A stretch of DNA of 64,000 nucleotides, taken from the NCBI RefSeq assembly GCF_000090795.2, contig NW_003546413.1, positions 75,927-139,926 of the forward strand, written 5' to 3'. A program made the position numbers and the translations under genes. Below are positions 24,142-35,247 of the stretch, in pieces (position 1 is the stretch's first letter; every line of letters begins with the position of its first letter). The notes under the pieces are model-generated. The model was not told where the DNA came from, ran no database searches, and worked only from the letters and a program-made list of their open reading frames with translations. Source of the DNA: Amphimedon queenslandica (Eukaryota; Porifera; Demospongiae; Haplosclerida; Niphatidae).

Positions 24142-24557
24142 TAATTAATTAATTAATCTTTAGACAATAATACACTAAATACAAGAACACTGATGTTACT
24201 CACAAGCACAAAAGATTAAATTAAAAATGGACTCAACACCCAGTAAACCTACTGAGCTATTTTGTTATATTTTGCTGAATTATATAGCGTCTCGACTACC
24301 CCTCTCCTCCATTTCTCCTTCCAAAATGCGGCACACACGTCTCCTCTCTTAGGAATGAACTCCTCAGGGCTTCTGCTAGGCAGAAGTCTGGACACAAGAG
24401 CAGCTGTGCTGTCTTCCAACTGATTTAACTTTTGTATGGAAGCTTGACTCACCCATACAAAACCGTCCTCTTCTATCTAAAACAGAAAAGATAGAAGGAG
24501 ATTTCAATAGACTAAGAGAGAAATGCATGAACATACTTTTATGACACGAAAGTCCAT
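13018..24557 (-). CDS. TDRD12: TDRD12-like Tudor/DEAD-helicase protein (piRNA pathway)
   Basis: Many short exons in order. First is MDFRVIK (24557-24537), then an N-terminal Tudor domain (24476 to about 24045; GDVCAAFWKEKWRRG, VLLLDHGA). Linker exons follow at about 23570 and 22920, then a helicase core: Q-like motif and degenerate Walker A SPHHSGKT (about 22070-21900), VVADDSYKTW (21100), VATPPALTRL (20830), DEAD-position VLDDLCLF (20500) and motif III-like ACSST. A RecA2 remnant is at 20200-20090, and a CHQIKCYGNC segment sits near 18480. A second Tudor (18153-17650; VGDYLCLNS, VRLVDTGEE), the conserved IWLDPVEE segment (17150) and a third Tudor (16200-15960; FADYGDCEWV) follow. The order matches animal TDRD12, which acts with PIWI proteins in germline granules. 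Exons at 14810-13018 add an all-helical tail (ARM-like in feel), joined in matching phase 0. This could instead be a separate gene. Confidence 0.8.
14933..15132. repeat. MITE in a TDRD12 intron
   Basis: Inverted ends TACCATATAAGTGGTTTTT and AAAAACCACTTATACGGTA, 200 bp. Confidence 0.75.
16647..16843. repeat. MITE in a TDRD12 intron
   Basis: Ends TACCAGATAGCGCAAAATTT and AAATTTTGCACTATACGGCA-type are inverted repeats of the TACCGTATAGC family. Confidence 0.65.
18190..18302 (+). repeat. Polypyrimidine low-complexity tract in a TDRD12 intron
   Basis: TCTC/CCCT-rich run. The long antisense open frame across it is an artefact of composition. Confidence 0.8.
19822..20030. repeat. MITE in a TDRD12 intron
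   Basis: TTATTGGCCGGAGTAATATT on the left mirrors AATATTAATTCCCAGCCAATAA on the right, with several mismatches. Confidence 0.5.
22170..22429. repeat. TIR repeat carrying a tRNA-like core
   Basis: Ends GTACTGTAAATCCTTAAAT and ATTTAAGGAAATACAGTAC are inverted repeats 260 bp apart in a TDRD12 intron. Confidence 0.65.
22262..22346 (+). tRNA. tRNA-like sequence (probable pseudogene or SINE-type head)
   Basis: TGGTAGTCTAGTGG fits a pol III A box and resembles tRNA-Glu-type D arms. GGGTTCAAAC fits a B box. The ends GACTTGG and CCAAGTT could pair as an acceptor stem, and a T-run follows. The T stem does not pair, so a functional tRNA is unlikely. Confidence 0.35.
22577..22642. repeat. (GA)n microsatellite
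   Basis: Long near-perfect AG dinucleotide run in a TDRD12 intron. Confidence 0.95.
23662..23866. repeat. MITE of the TAC(C/A)GTATAGC family
   Basis: ACTGTATAGCGCTTTAATTT on the left and AAATAAAGTGCTATACGGTA on the right, inverted, 205 bp apart. Confidence 0.75.
24092..24139. repeat. (TAA)n microsatellite
   Basis: Sixteen TAA/AAT trinucleotides next to a Tudor-coding exon acceptor. Confidence 0.95.
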
Positions 24558-24631
24558 TTTTACACACGTGTATGAGCATGGGTGTGACTGACTTTGGTAG
24601 GCGTGGTAAAAGGGTTAATTGTAGTTCCAAA
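24558..24631. promoter_or_regulatory. 74-bp head-to-head promoter interval, TDRD12 and rhodanese gene
   Basis: Only 74 bp separate the two start codons, so transcription starts may overlap the opposite 5' UTR. Confidence 0.5.
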
Positions 24632-25627
24632 ATGGCGTCCAATTCACAACCATCTTTCTCCATGAGAGCTGTAATATTCGGAATAAAGAAAACGTTTCCA
24701 CGAGTCTCAGGAATAGTGAATACAGAGCTTATTGGTAATGACAAGGAAAGGATTCTTTATTTAGTATGTAAGCTGTGTGAATGTTGAAATAATTTTGATT
24801 ATAATGATGATGTTATTGATGATGTTCATGCCTTTTTATATGGATCAGGATTCAAGGCCAATAGAGGAATATTCAGTGAGTCATATCCCTGGGAGTAAAC
24901 AAGTGGATCATGAAGCAGAGGAACCATGGAAAGACATCGATTTTAAGAACACTGATAAAAGTAATAATGATGAGTGTTGTTACTTGCGAATACATACCGG
25001 TACATAGGATGATAGGAGGGATTTATAATTGGATTAAATTTTGTGGCATGCCTAATGATTACTGTAAACCCAAATCCTTTTATGTTTAATAGTTTTGCAA
25101 TGGTGGGCACAACTGAGGTAACCAAAATAATGTGTATTAACAATCATATTTACGGCCATTAACTTTAACAACATTAAGCCAAAAGTTAAAAATTCTGGAT
25201 AGTAATGGGTTTAGCCTAGTCCATATAGTTGTGGCTGTTGTATGGATTCTGTGGTTAGCATGCAACTGTCATAGAGTTAGACCTGATCTCTATCTCCATC
25301 ATTGTTGCAAAGGCTGTTGTAGGGGCTATATGGAAACCAGTCTTAAGCCTTAACGCAGTAAAAGATTATTCTCTTCTCATTTCTCTAATAGTTGTCTGCT
25401 ATTGTTCTGTTGGATATCGTTCATCAGTTCTTGCTAATAAACTAATCTCACACTTCAGGAGAGAAGGCCTTGACATCCCAGTCTTTAATCTAGAGGGAGG
25501 AGTGTTCCAATGGGCAATGGACGGGGGCCCCCTTGAGGGAGAAAACCCACATAAAGTTCACCAATATTCATCGGTGTGGGGTAGACTACTACCAGAAAAT
25601 ATGAGATACACTGATGCTAAGCTATAA
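24632..25627 (+). CDS. Rhodanese-domain protein
   Basis: Three exons (24632-24763, 24849-24960, 25392-25627) give 159 codons plus stop, with closed phases. The protein is essentially one rhodanese domain: VNTELIGNDKERILYL then DSRPIEEYSVSHIPGS is the typical CH2A region. CYCSVGYRSS is the active-site loop with the catalytic Cys of the CxxGxR(S/T) signature. Rhodaneses transfer sulfane sulfur or act as related thiol enzymes; the physiological acceptor cannot be told. ATG 24632 has a good context (AAAATGGCG); an upstream in-frame ATG at 24572 would add 20 residues. It is divergent from TDRD12 and convergent with EXOSC7. Confidence 0.85.
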
Positions 25628-25683
25628 TTTTTTATTTTTTATTTTTATATACATATTTACATTTTAAAATTTAAAAATTACTA

Positions 25684-28600
25684 TCACAGCATCTTTTCAG
25701 GTGCAGTATTGTTTGTGAGTGTTATTTTCTCTATGACTGAAACTCCAATTTCACTGGCCAGCTACAAAAAAGAAAAACAATAGTTTCGTCCTCCATGTGT
25801 TAGAATGTGCCAGAAATAAGGTTTACACTGGAATTAATATTTTATACATAAAACATGGCATATGATTCAGAAAATATAATTAAAAGCTACAAATATTTTT
25901 TGATAAAATCTGTCTTGAAAAAAATTTGAAACAAATATAAAAATTCTGAATTGGAATCAGCTTATAAATTTTTCCCATATAATTTGCCTCTCAGCTGACT
26001 TTCTATTAGAATTACGTGTCATGTAATCTGTAAATACAGTACTACATTTATTAACGCATGTATACTTCATTGCCCTCTTACTGATATAGCTTCATTGTAT
26101 TGTCTATGCTTGAAGCTCCCAGCTCCTTCTTTTAAAATACTACATATACTTCCTTTGTGGTTGACTCCAACTGATAACTGACAGAGAGAGCAGGCCTCCT
26201 CTTCATGACTAGCATCCACTATGAACTGATTACCTATCTGAGAGGAGAGAGGGAGGAGAAAAAATTGCAGATGCAAATTGGAAGTGATGTGTGTACTGTA
26301 TAGCACTTTAATTTGTGGAGCTAAAATTTCACCAATTCATCAATTTTTCACAAAAAAATTGCAGATTTGCAATGTTAGTGCCACATGCTTTTAATGACAA
26401 TTGAATATTTAGTGGATCTTTAATTTCACAGTTGCATGCTAACCCGAGAAAAGAGCGAAACTTTTGCTCCTTGAAAATAAAGTGCTATACAGTATTCAAA
26501 ATTATCGTCTCACTAGTGATAAGCTGACAAATACTGGTACATTATTTGTATCTATTGAAGTTGAATCAAAAGGATTGTCTGATATTTCTATCTCTTGTTC
26601 CTCTCCTTCTCCAATAACAGTTAGCTTAGGGATCCTGTAATCAATGGACAAAGATGAGGTCAAATTATACATGTATATTCAACAAGTTTTTGTGCCAACT
26701 GAAAAAATTATACTGTGAGTCAAGTTCAATTGACAAAACATGCCATTTTCTGATGCACAAGTTGCTGATTAATGACAAGCTTTAGAGTTATGAGCAAATA
26801 AAATAAGTTACATGAACATGAATCACCACAAAATAAACTGGTGCACAAAATATAACGGTAAATGTATTCAAACCATTTATTGAAGGAAACAATTAAGGAC
26901 ATACATCATAAATGCATGTCAGAGTTTCCAATAAAACAGCATGCTGACAAGCACTACAATACAGTACATGACATTTGGAAATTTATAAAAGATCCAAATT
27001 TGACCAAAATCAGTTCAAATTTTCTACACAACATAAGTACATGTACATGTATCAGAAAAAGTTATTAAAATAAGGAATTCTCTTCTTTTCATTTTTGACA
27101 AAATTTGGCTGTACTATAGTACAGGGACCTTAGTCTGAGTTTTTAAAAATTCATAAAAAAATCCAAACTTGATCAGAATCAGTTTAAACTTCTAAACAAC
27201 GAAAGTACATGTATAGGTATCAAAAAACATTATAAAAATGGAGAATTATATCCTTTTCATTTTTGACAAAATTTGGCCAAAATCCTTGTACTATAGTACA
27301 GGGACGTTGGCCCAATTTTAAAGAAACTTTAAAAAATTCATTAAAAAATCCAAACTTGATTGGAATTAGCTCAAACTTTCTACACAACATGAGTACATGT
27401 ATATGTATCACAAACAATTATAAAAATGAAAAACTCTCTCCTTGTAATTTTTCTCAAAATTCCCTGTACTATAGTACAGGGTCTTTGCCCCAATTTTGGA
27501 GAAACTTGACAATCCACTGACAAGAAGCTACCTCAATGCAGTGCATGCATACCATATAGCGGGTAATTTTCGACTGGTGCTTATTTTCGTCTGTTTCGTT
27601 GCTATTAATTCTGAACGAAAATTAATTCTGATGAAAATTAATTCTGAAGATAGGCATGACCATAATAAATTATTAATAACATGATAACAAGCATGGATGG
27701 CCTTGAAAACGGTGTTCACCTTCTAAAGAATCTCTTCCAGACCCTACAGGACCAGAGGACCTCTTTCTAATGCTGTCAGTCCTGCAGATGCTAATGAAGA
27801 CATCAGATCAATTATTTTTGTCTAGTCAAAAATAAAACCAACGAATTTTTATTCTAAAGTCATTTCTGGTTTTAGTTGAAATTTTCAACCACCGAAAATT
27901 ACCCGCTATACTGTATACACAATACATGTACATGTTAATGAGGACTGAGCTCACTTAGTATTTGCTAGAGCTCCTTTGACTGCAATAGAAAGACAATCTA
28001 AGACACCACCACTATATTCTAATACCTGAAATGAAAACACAAAGAGTGCTGATAAAACTAATGCATTTAGTTTGTGTTCCATTCCCATTCATACAAAGTA
28101 CATTTAAATATTTTGTAATACAAGTGTTTTATGCACTGGTTAAAAATACAAATACTGTACTCCATAATGTGATCATTAAAATAAATGAGCTCACCAATGC
28201 ATCTACATATATAATCCAGCAGTCCTGCCCAGGGATAATAGACAATGATTCCAAATCAATGCAGTTGCTGTTCTCGTACAAATCTGATAAACGATGAGCC
28301 AAATTCCGCCCTAAGTCCTCGCCTCTTCTTCCTTCAAACTTAGGAGAAGCAAGAGCAGAACTGAAAAATACAAATACAATAATTATGACAAAATTATTGA
28401 TCACTATATAAATTATTATAATTATTATTAAAAAATTACTATTTTCTTACCAATCAACAAAAAATTCTATGCGTCCTTTGTTTGGATTTAAAGGGTTAGG
28501 CTGTCCAATTTCAGCTTTTACTCCAACTAATATATTGGTCCTTTCCTAATGTGCATATAATTTTAATGATATTCATAGATTTGAGCCACACCCACCAACT

Positions 28601-28754
28601 TAATTTCTGCAGATCCACTAGTATTTGATACTATCCCTGAACGGAGTTCAAAGCTTCTGTAATCTCTACAGCTCCGTCCGTCCGACCTCATATCTGCAAG
28701 AACCCCTTGCTTGATGTAAGAGATCTCAAAATCACTTAAAATTCTATCGGCCAT
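25684..28754 (-). CDS. EXOSC7: Exosome complex component EXOSC7/Rrp42
   Basis: Seven exons (28754-28596, 28545-28451, 28360-28195, 28025-27955, 26634-26514, 26237-26082, 25761-25684) close in phase to 281 codons plus stop, close to the 291 of the human protein. Shared blocks include DGRSCRDYR, VSNTSGSA, ILVGVKAEIG, FVDCSALASPKFEGR, WIIYVDAL and VDASHEEEACS, all RNase PH-fold landmarks of EXOSC7. It is a non-catalytic ring subunit of the RNA exosome, in nucleus and cytoplasm. The 1.3-kb intron between exons 4 and 5 is filled with tandem repeats and a MITE. The gene starts 129 bp from the divergent RNF gene. Confidence 0.93.
26294..26494. repeat. MITE of the TAC(C/A)GTATAGC family
   Basis: TACTGTATAGCACTTTAATT and AAATAAAGTGCTATACAGTA are inverted ends, 201 bp, in an EXOSC7 intron. 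Confidence 0.8.
26940..27500 (+). repeat. Tandem repeat of about 175-190 bp, three to four units
   Basis: Each unit carries TTCTACACAACAT-like and GTACTATAGTACAGGG words (27110, 27290, 27465). The layout resembles the 175-bp satellite, but the sequence is different. Confidence 0.75.
27550..27915. repeat. MITE with 23-bp inverted ends
   Basis: TACCATATAGCGGGTAATTT and AAATTACCCGCTATACTGTA, 366 bp, in an EXOSC7 intron. Confidence 0.85.
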
Positions 28755-28883
28755 TTTGAAAAAAGGTATACGGAATCAAACGGAATTTGTGCATTAGCAT
28801 TTAGCAAATAGAATACGGGAACAATCCATAATGTCTACGTCCGTATACTTATTTGGTTTTGTCATTTTATTCGAGTTTTTATC
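28755..28883. promoter_or_regulatory. 129-bp head-to-head promoter interval, EXOSC7 and RNF gene
   Basis: The start codons of the two genes face away from each other across this gap; it includes GGCCATTTTG at the EXOSC7 start. Confidence 0.5.
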
Positions 28884-29872
28884 ATGGATGAGGATGAATT
28901 TGAGGCGAAGTATGTGTGTCCCATTTGCTGTGAAGTATTTAAGAATCCAGTAATAGCACCTTGCTTTCATAGGTAGATAGATATCACCTGTATTGTATTG
29001 TATTAAAACCAGCTGTTCGATGGTCACAGGTTTTGTAAAGAATGTATAAAGAAATCAATTAGTCAATCAGCTCCAGCCTGTCCTGTGTGCAGAATTAACG
29101 TAAGAAAAAGAGATCTAATTGAAGACAAAGTGACGGAAAGAGAAATATCGATCAGTACTGTCATTTGCAAACCTTGCGGACAGGCAGTAAGTATGTAATA
29201 AGTATGATGTGTCATTTACACAATGTATGTAATTATGCTGAATATTATTTTATTTTTCTTGCATACATGTACATGTAGTTTGGACTTTTGTATTTTAATT
29301 CCCATTCAGTGACATGTAGGAAGCGTACTGTACCACAATCTCAATTTAAACATGTTAATCCAGCAAGGTATGTACTAAACAGTGAACACATAATGTAGCT
29401 ACTGAACTGTGAATAAATATATCTCTATTTTTCTCTGTCTCTCTTTGTTGTTTTCTAGTTTACCCCCAAATCGCTCAACATTTGCATGTCCATTATGCAG
29501 TAAGACTAATCTAGATTGTTTGGGATTGGTCAAACATTGCAACGAGCGTCACAAAAATGACCACTCTCAAGTTGTAAGTAAAAGAAACGAGAGAGGGAGA
29601 GAGAAATGTAATAATAATTTTACGTGTAGCAATGATGTATATAGGTATGTCCTATATGTGCCTCCATGCCATGGGGTAGTAGGAGTCAAGTTAGCAGTAA
29701 CTTCATGAGTCACTTAAACATGAGACACAACTTTGAATATGACACTTATGTGGTAAGTTAATGGTTAAGAAAGAAAAAGAACATATCTGGCTTTAAAATT
29801 TTTTAGGACTATGAACAAGATGATGAAGAATCATTACGAGCTGCCATTGAAGCTTCTTTAATTGAGAAATAG
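28884..29872 (+). CDS. RNF114/RNF125/RNF138/RNF166-family E3 ubiquitin ligase
   Basis: Six exons (28884-28972, 29030-29186, 29279-29367, 29459-29573, 29645-29752, 29807-29872) give 207 codons plus stop. Order: C3HC4 RING ([26 protein letters not shown]; residues 11-55), a CxxC region, a C2H2-like finger ([22 protein letters not shown]), the family block [11 protein letters not shown] with SHLNMRH, and a C-terminal ubiquitin-interacting motif [14 protein letters not shown]. This is the full architecture of small E3s that extend ubiquitin chains in immune and DNA-repair signalling in vertebrates. Which paralogue it corresponds to cannot be decided; the common ancestor is likely. Confidence 0.88.
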
Positions 29873-29936
29873 TCAGGAATTCATCAAGCATTATTCACAT
29901 TATAATTATATTATATTTAAAATTCAAATTAAATTT

Positions 29937-31514
29937 TTACTTTACAAATATGTCATTAGTTGATGGAGGTGTTGCTATCCCGTAATAATCGTGATCGCCA
30001 CTATTGAGACATTTATATGAACATAGCATTATACGAATTGGTATCAGACCAGAAGGAGATCGTAATGGCAAAATGATCTATAATGCATAACATATAGAAT
30101 AATGTTATGATTATTATTCTTTACCTTCTTTGCTTGTATAAACTTAACACATTCCAGCCAGGAGTTGACAAATGGTCCATCACACACCAAGCACTTGCCA
30201 GCTTGAGCTAGTGCGTCCCTAACTTCAGGTAGCGATTGTACTATTACCTCTAAACGTGAATCACTGCCAGGAATATCATTATTAAGATGTAAGTAACATG
30301 ATAGTCATGCTCACTTTTCAAGTATTGTGAATAATCTCCTGCATATTAATTCCTATTATAAATTATCATGAATTATAATTATTACAATTTACAAATTCAT
30401 GTATAGTGTATACCTTTAAAGGTAGTACTTCCTCTGTTGCTGATGAAGGAATAGGAATGAAAGGTATTAAAGGGTTCAGCTCATAATGAAACTCTCTTAA
30501 CTTCATTTCTCCTAGCTTTGTACAAACATGATGAACTTAAAAGCAATTCAGTGTACATTAATACCTCTTGAGGAAAGAATTGTATCTGATTGCTAGAAAT
30601 ATCCAGGACTCGTAACGATGTGCAACAGCTGATGAGCTAAAAGAGAAGACTGAAAATGTGACTCTATAAATGTCTGATTTCATTTACAGGATTTAATGAT
30701 TGAAGTTTATTCTTTTGTGCATAAATTCTAGTTAGTTTCTTAAGCTGTGAAATGCCAGACGGCAAGCTGGAAGAAAACCATATGTACTGTTTATGAAAAA
30801 ACAGCAATTTACTGTTGCAATTGATTATCCTCGACATGCAACTCAACGAGAGATGACAGGTGGGAAATTTCTTGAGGAAGAAACTTCAGTCGATTGCTAG
30901 CTATTCCTAGTGTAGTTAAATTATTCAAGCTATCATTAACATGTAAAAATTCCATAAGATCGTTAGTATACATTATACCTTGCAATTGCTGGTGGTAAAT
31001 GATCAATCAAATTTCCATTTAAATTAAGTACAATAACTTCTGTTAAGCATTCTATTGCGGTATTAGATTTGCAATATCAATAAACACAATGGCAAAGTAT
31101 GCACACATCTCTCTCATTTTATCAATTATACATACCAAGAACGTCTTCGTCAAGTTGTTCTATTTCATTACTGAACAAATGTATATTCTGTAATTCTGGC
31201 ATCTCCATGAAACAGACTGGGAGACAAGAGAGCTTATTGCATCCAAGGTTAATTGCACACAACTGCATATTACCCTCAAGGTTACACAGAATTACTAAAA
31301 CACTAACTTTTGTGAGTGATTTTAGAGTTGGGGAGAGTCCGTGATCAGTTAGACTATTGTTTTTGGCTGAAAATTTTGTTAGAAAAGTTAGTTTGGTCAG
31401 AGATGGAGGCAAAGCATCTATTTTAGTGTTGTCCAGTGAAAGGGTAGTGGTTTTGCTTCTCAATGCGCGTAAAACTACACCATGATCCAGCACAGTGCTT
31501 CCATTAGCCGCCAT
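29937..31514 (-). CDS. Leucine-rich-repeat protein with C-terminal Cys segment
   Basis: Several exons run from the ATG at 31514 to the TAA at 29937-29939. Repeats of LxxLxLxxNxLxxLP type are visible at 31480-31130, 31000-30830 and 30780-30670 (for example LGIASNRLKFLPQEISHL). The C-terminal exons encode CLVCDGPFVNSWLECVKF and then IRIMLCSYKC, two CxxC-type pairs that could bind zinc. A similar arrangement ends LRRC58- and LRRC28-like proteins, so I place it near those without choosing. The last intron closes in phase 0. Middle exon borders are approximate. Confidence 0.7.
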
Positions 31515-31598
31515 ATTGTTTAGCGGTTGCTATTGGCAACTACCACCCACGACCACGTGGTAATTAATTTTATTAATAGATCTACCGTATTTTTAATT

Positions 31599-31925
31599 TT
31601 ACATGAATGGTTGATAATGAATTTCACCAGTTTCTGGGTCTGTGTATGTTTCTGCTCTTTCTATTATTTCACTGACACGGAAAGCTTTGTCTTGAATCTT
31701 TTGCTGCATCTCTTTGATCAGGACCAAGTCCCCGACATTGCAGCTTTTCTCGTCGTGAACTTCAAACTTTCTCCTTTTTGCAGTGTACTGAGAAAACAAT
31801 AATGGTTTAAACAAATAGGGGGTGGTTACTTTTAATACTAATGGATGAAGATAGCTTCTAGTCACAGATACTTTTACAGTATTATTTGCTTTACATTTCA
31901 TGACACGACCAAGAAACATCGACAT
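31599..31925 (-). CDS. MRPS17: Mitochondrial ribosomal protein uS17m
   Basis: Two exons (31925-31830 and 31787-31599), phase 0, give 94 codons plus stop. MFLGRVMKCKANNTVKV and VHDEKSCNVGDLVLI match the S17 OB-fold: the strand after the start and the conserved H-D-x6-GD-x-V motif. It binds small-subunit rRNA in mitoribosomes. The 42-nt intron is among the shortest here. An in-frame upstream codon exists, but ATG 31925 fits the family length. It lies 70 bp from the divergent SFT2 gene. Confidence 0.85.
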   Translation of the reverse strand: MSMFLGRVMKCKANNTVKVSVTRSYLHPLVLKVTTPYLFKPLLFSQYTAKRRKFEVHDEKSCNVGDLVLIKEMQQKIQDKAFRVSEIIERAETYTDPETGEIHYQPFM

Positions 31926-31995
31926 TTTTATTTTTGTCGCCGTGGTCGTGGCTTTAAAATGAGCCACTCCTTTAAAAAGGTGTGGCAACAATAAA
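31926..31995. promoter_or_regulatory. 70-bp head-to-head promoter interval, MRPS17 and SFT2D
   Basis: Both start codons flank this gap. An inverted pair TTTAAAA.../TTTTAAA... is visible, but there is no TATA box. Confidence 0.5.
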
Positions 31996-33122
31996 ATGGA
32001 AGGCAAGTCCAACAGCATAGCCAGAGCTTTGAGCAGTTTGTGGGGAGGTAACGGCAGTTCAAATTTGGAATCAGGACAAACAGATAGTATAGGATCTGGA
32101 TCTGCTTTTGGACTAGTAAATAAAGCTATTACAATTTATAATTTATTTTTAATTATTATTTTTAGAGTAAAAAGGAAAGGATTGTAGGATTTTTCTTATG
32201 TTTAGGACTTGGGATTTTATGCTTTGCACTAGTCAGTGACAAAAATAAAAAGTCATTTCAATTAATTTTATTTAATTATTATAGGCATTGGCACTGACAC
32301 CAATGATTTTGTTAAAGTCTCGCAAGTTTGCAGCTCTTTTCACCATGGGGAGTCTTTTTAGCTTGGGCAGGTATATATTACAATTAAATGAAGTGTGTAT
32401 TGCAGTATTTTATTTTGTGCATAGTTTTTCATTTTTATGGGGTCCTTGGTCACACTTAAAGCATCTCCTCTCAAGAGACAGACTACCATTCACTGCTGTG
32501 TATGTTGGAACTATAATAGCGACATTATACTTTGCACTGGGAGTAAGATAAACCAATAATAATTACTACTTTATCATCATTTGTTAGGTTCACAGTACTA
32601 TATTGACTTTATTCTGTGCTGCATTGCAAATCTTAGCATTAATTTGGTAAGATTTATGTTGAACTTTGACAGTTGAGGCAAGCAGTTTAGTGAAGCTACA
32701 TAATAACTAGGACTAGACTATTGTAATGATCATCATTGCTCTTAGTTTTAGAGGGGAAATGTTGGCATTTTGACAACCCATTTGCCAAAATTAACCCTAC
32801 AATTTTTAACCATTATGTGCAGCATATGGCCACAAATTTTCCAAGTTAAAACCCATTAATCATCAAAAGTTTAGCAGTAAAACCACTCTACAATTACTAG
32901 CTATACACTATTTTGTTGCCGTAATGTATACTGAAATAATAGAGGCTTAAAAACTATTCCAGTTCTTTATGGGATGCATATTTGTGCTTAACTGACCTTC
33001 ACTTTTTGTTGCATAGGTTTCTTGTCAGTTATATTCCTGGTGGAACAACCGGACTCAGTTTTATGCTTAAACTATTTTCTGGATTATGCACAAGAACTGT
33101 ATCACAAGCAATTGATGCATAA
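31996..33122 (+). CDS. SFT2-domain Golgi vesicle transport protein
   Basis: Six exons (31996-32115, 32166-32231, 32285-32370, 32425-32542, 32588-32646, 33017-33122) give 184 codons plus stop. After a Ser/Gly-rich cytosolic N terminus there are four hydrophobic segments: FFLCLGLGILCFAL, the segment around MGSLFSLG, VYVGTIIATLYFAL and ILTLFCAALQILALIWF. The family blocks SRKFAALFTMGSLFSLGSF, FLWGPW and SYIPGG are present. SFT2 proteins act in endosome-to-Golgi or early Golgi transport in yeast and animals. The assignment is to the family; the exact SFT2D1/2/3 orthologue is not clear. Confidence 0.9.
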
Positions 33123-33262
33123 AGCCGTAATAGTACATTGTATGTTTAATTTATTGTTGTGTTACCAATTTTGATGTTTTCATTTTCTTTTAATTATTCT
33201 GAGTTTGACCTCATACTAGTTATTAATTAATTTTATAACTGACCACACCCAAATGAGGCAAA

Positions 33263-35247
33263 ATGGCGGATGGCAGCAAGGACAAGGAAGAAAAGCAACC
33301 AGCTAATCCCTCCTCTTCTTCAATAGGCAACCTATCACAGAATAATCCACTCTCTAGGAAACTAAACAGAATTTTAGAAACTCGACTAGAAGATGAGAGG
33401 GACACAATAGAATCCCTCAAAGTTCTTTCTGAATTTCTACCCGCCAACACGCTACATGCTCGACGCAACCTCAGATCTGACATAGAGAGACGAGGCCTTA
33501 TACTGAGTGAAGAGTTTAGAGACCTTTTGGGGAGTCTGGCAGCACAGATACAAGATATGCAAGTGAGTGATAATTTTTACAATAATTTGATTTTATGGGT
33601 GTGGTTTAAGTCACGTGATTAAGTATGATTTTTTCTGCATAGAATGATGTCCATTCCATGAGGTCATGTTGTCAAGATATGCAAAATCGACTGGCGGATA
33701 CAAAAGCAAAGACGGCTGGGTTACTGAATGAAACGGCCGAGTTAAAGGCAAGAGGGCGGAGATTAGAGATGAGGGGCGTGGTCATTGACGTGTTCCTTAA
33801 GAAGCTCCAACTAACCCCAGAAGAGGTGGGGATACTAGCAGGAGGTGTGGTCGGAGAAGAGCTATTCTCTGTCTTACACCGTGTGAAATCAATTCATGAA
33901 GACTGCAAAGTGCTGCTAAGAACCAGTCAACAGAGAATAGGCTTAGAGATAATGGAAAAGATGGCCATGCACTTGGAGGAAGGCTACGAGAGGTTATACC
34001 ACTGGACACAGTCACAATGTCGTACAATGACCAGCGACTTGCCCTCCTCTTCTCTGCTTCTTAGAAAGTCACTGCAAGAGCTTAAGAGTCGACCTATCCT
34101 TTACAAGTATTGTGTGGATGAGTATGTCCTTGCTAGACGCAGTGCCTTAGTACAGGGTTTCATTGATGCACTGACTAAAGGTAATAATGGTAGTCGACCT
34201 ATTGAGCTGGTATCTCATGATCCAGCCCGTTATTCAGGAGATATGCTAGGTTGGTTGCATCAGGCTATAGCTACCGAAAAGGATCACATTAGTGGCCTCT
34301 TTGCTGAAGATGAGAGGGAATGGGTATCGAATTTACTGGCCTCTATAACCGAAGGTGCTGGAAGGCCTTTAAAAATGAGAGTCGAGCAAGTTCTTTTGTC
34401 GACGTCTGATCCAGTGACCAGCTATCAAATGGTTAATGTGGTTCGATATTACCTTGGTGTTTTTGTAATTCTTTTAGGAGAGACTGCTCCGTTGATTGGG
34501 GTAATGAAGGAACTTGCTGAACTTCAGACAAAGCTGTTCTTTAGCAGCCTCACAGTTCAAACCTCAAAGTTACTGGAAGAGATAGAGTTACCTGATTCAC
34601 AGCTTAACCCTCCAAGGAAGCTAATGGAGATACTCTCAGTCCTCCAACGCGTGCTAGCATCTCGTGACATCAGCGTAGCCTCATTAGACGATCATAAAAC
34701 ATCGCTGAAGCAAATACTGCAGACATGCATTGATCCAATGATTCATTACTGCAATGAGAGTGCTTCCACTCTTAGTACAATGGAAATGGCAGTCTATCTC
34801 ATCAATTGCCTTTATCTGATACACTCGAATGTAGCATTGTACGAATTCACTGAGCTAGCATTAGAGAAATTAGATGGACAGATACAGGCTCATTTAGATA
34901 CACTGATAACAGAGCAGGCTGCTTATCTTCTAGGAAAAATTGGACTACTAGATTCTTATAATACGCTTCAAACAGGAGAGCTGACTGACGAAGTCCTTGC
35001 TCCTGTACACGAGCAAAGCAAGAAGCTCATGACTCAATTTTTCTCGTCTCCAGAGTCTTCTCTTCTACCTCAACTCACTCTTCTGACCAGTAGCAAGTTC
35101 AAAGCTGATGCTCATCAAAGGGCAGTACAATTATTCCTCAATGCATACAGGCAGGTATATGATGCTATAAAGGACAAAATAGGAGAAGATAAGCTAAGTA
35201 ATGTATTACCGCATTCACCAGAACAGGTCAACGATTTAATTACATGA
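33263..35247 (+). CDS. COG6: Conserved oligomeric Golgi complex subunit 6
   Basis: Two exons (33263-33562 and 33643-35247), phase 0, give 634 codons plus stop; human COG6 is about 657. Landmarks: NPLSRKLNRILETRLE near the N terminus, RPILYKYCVDEYVLARRSALVQGFIDALTKG-type core (shown here in part), SHDPARYSGDMLGWLHQA, and HLDTLITEQAAYLLGKIGL near the C terminus, all colinear with COG6. It is a coiled-coil and helical-bundle subunit of lobe B of the COG tether on Golgi membranes. Nearly the whole protein sits in one 1.6-kb exon, unusual in this intron-rich window. Confidence 0.95.
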
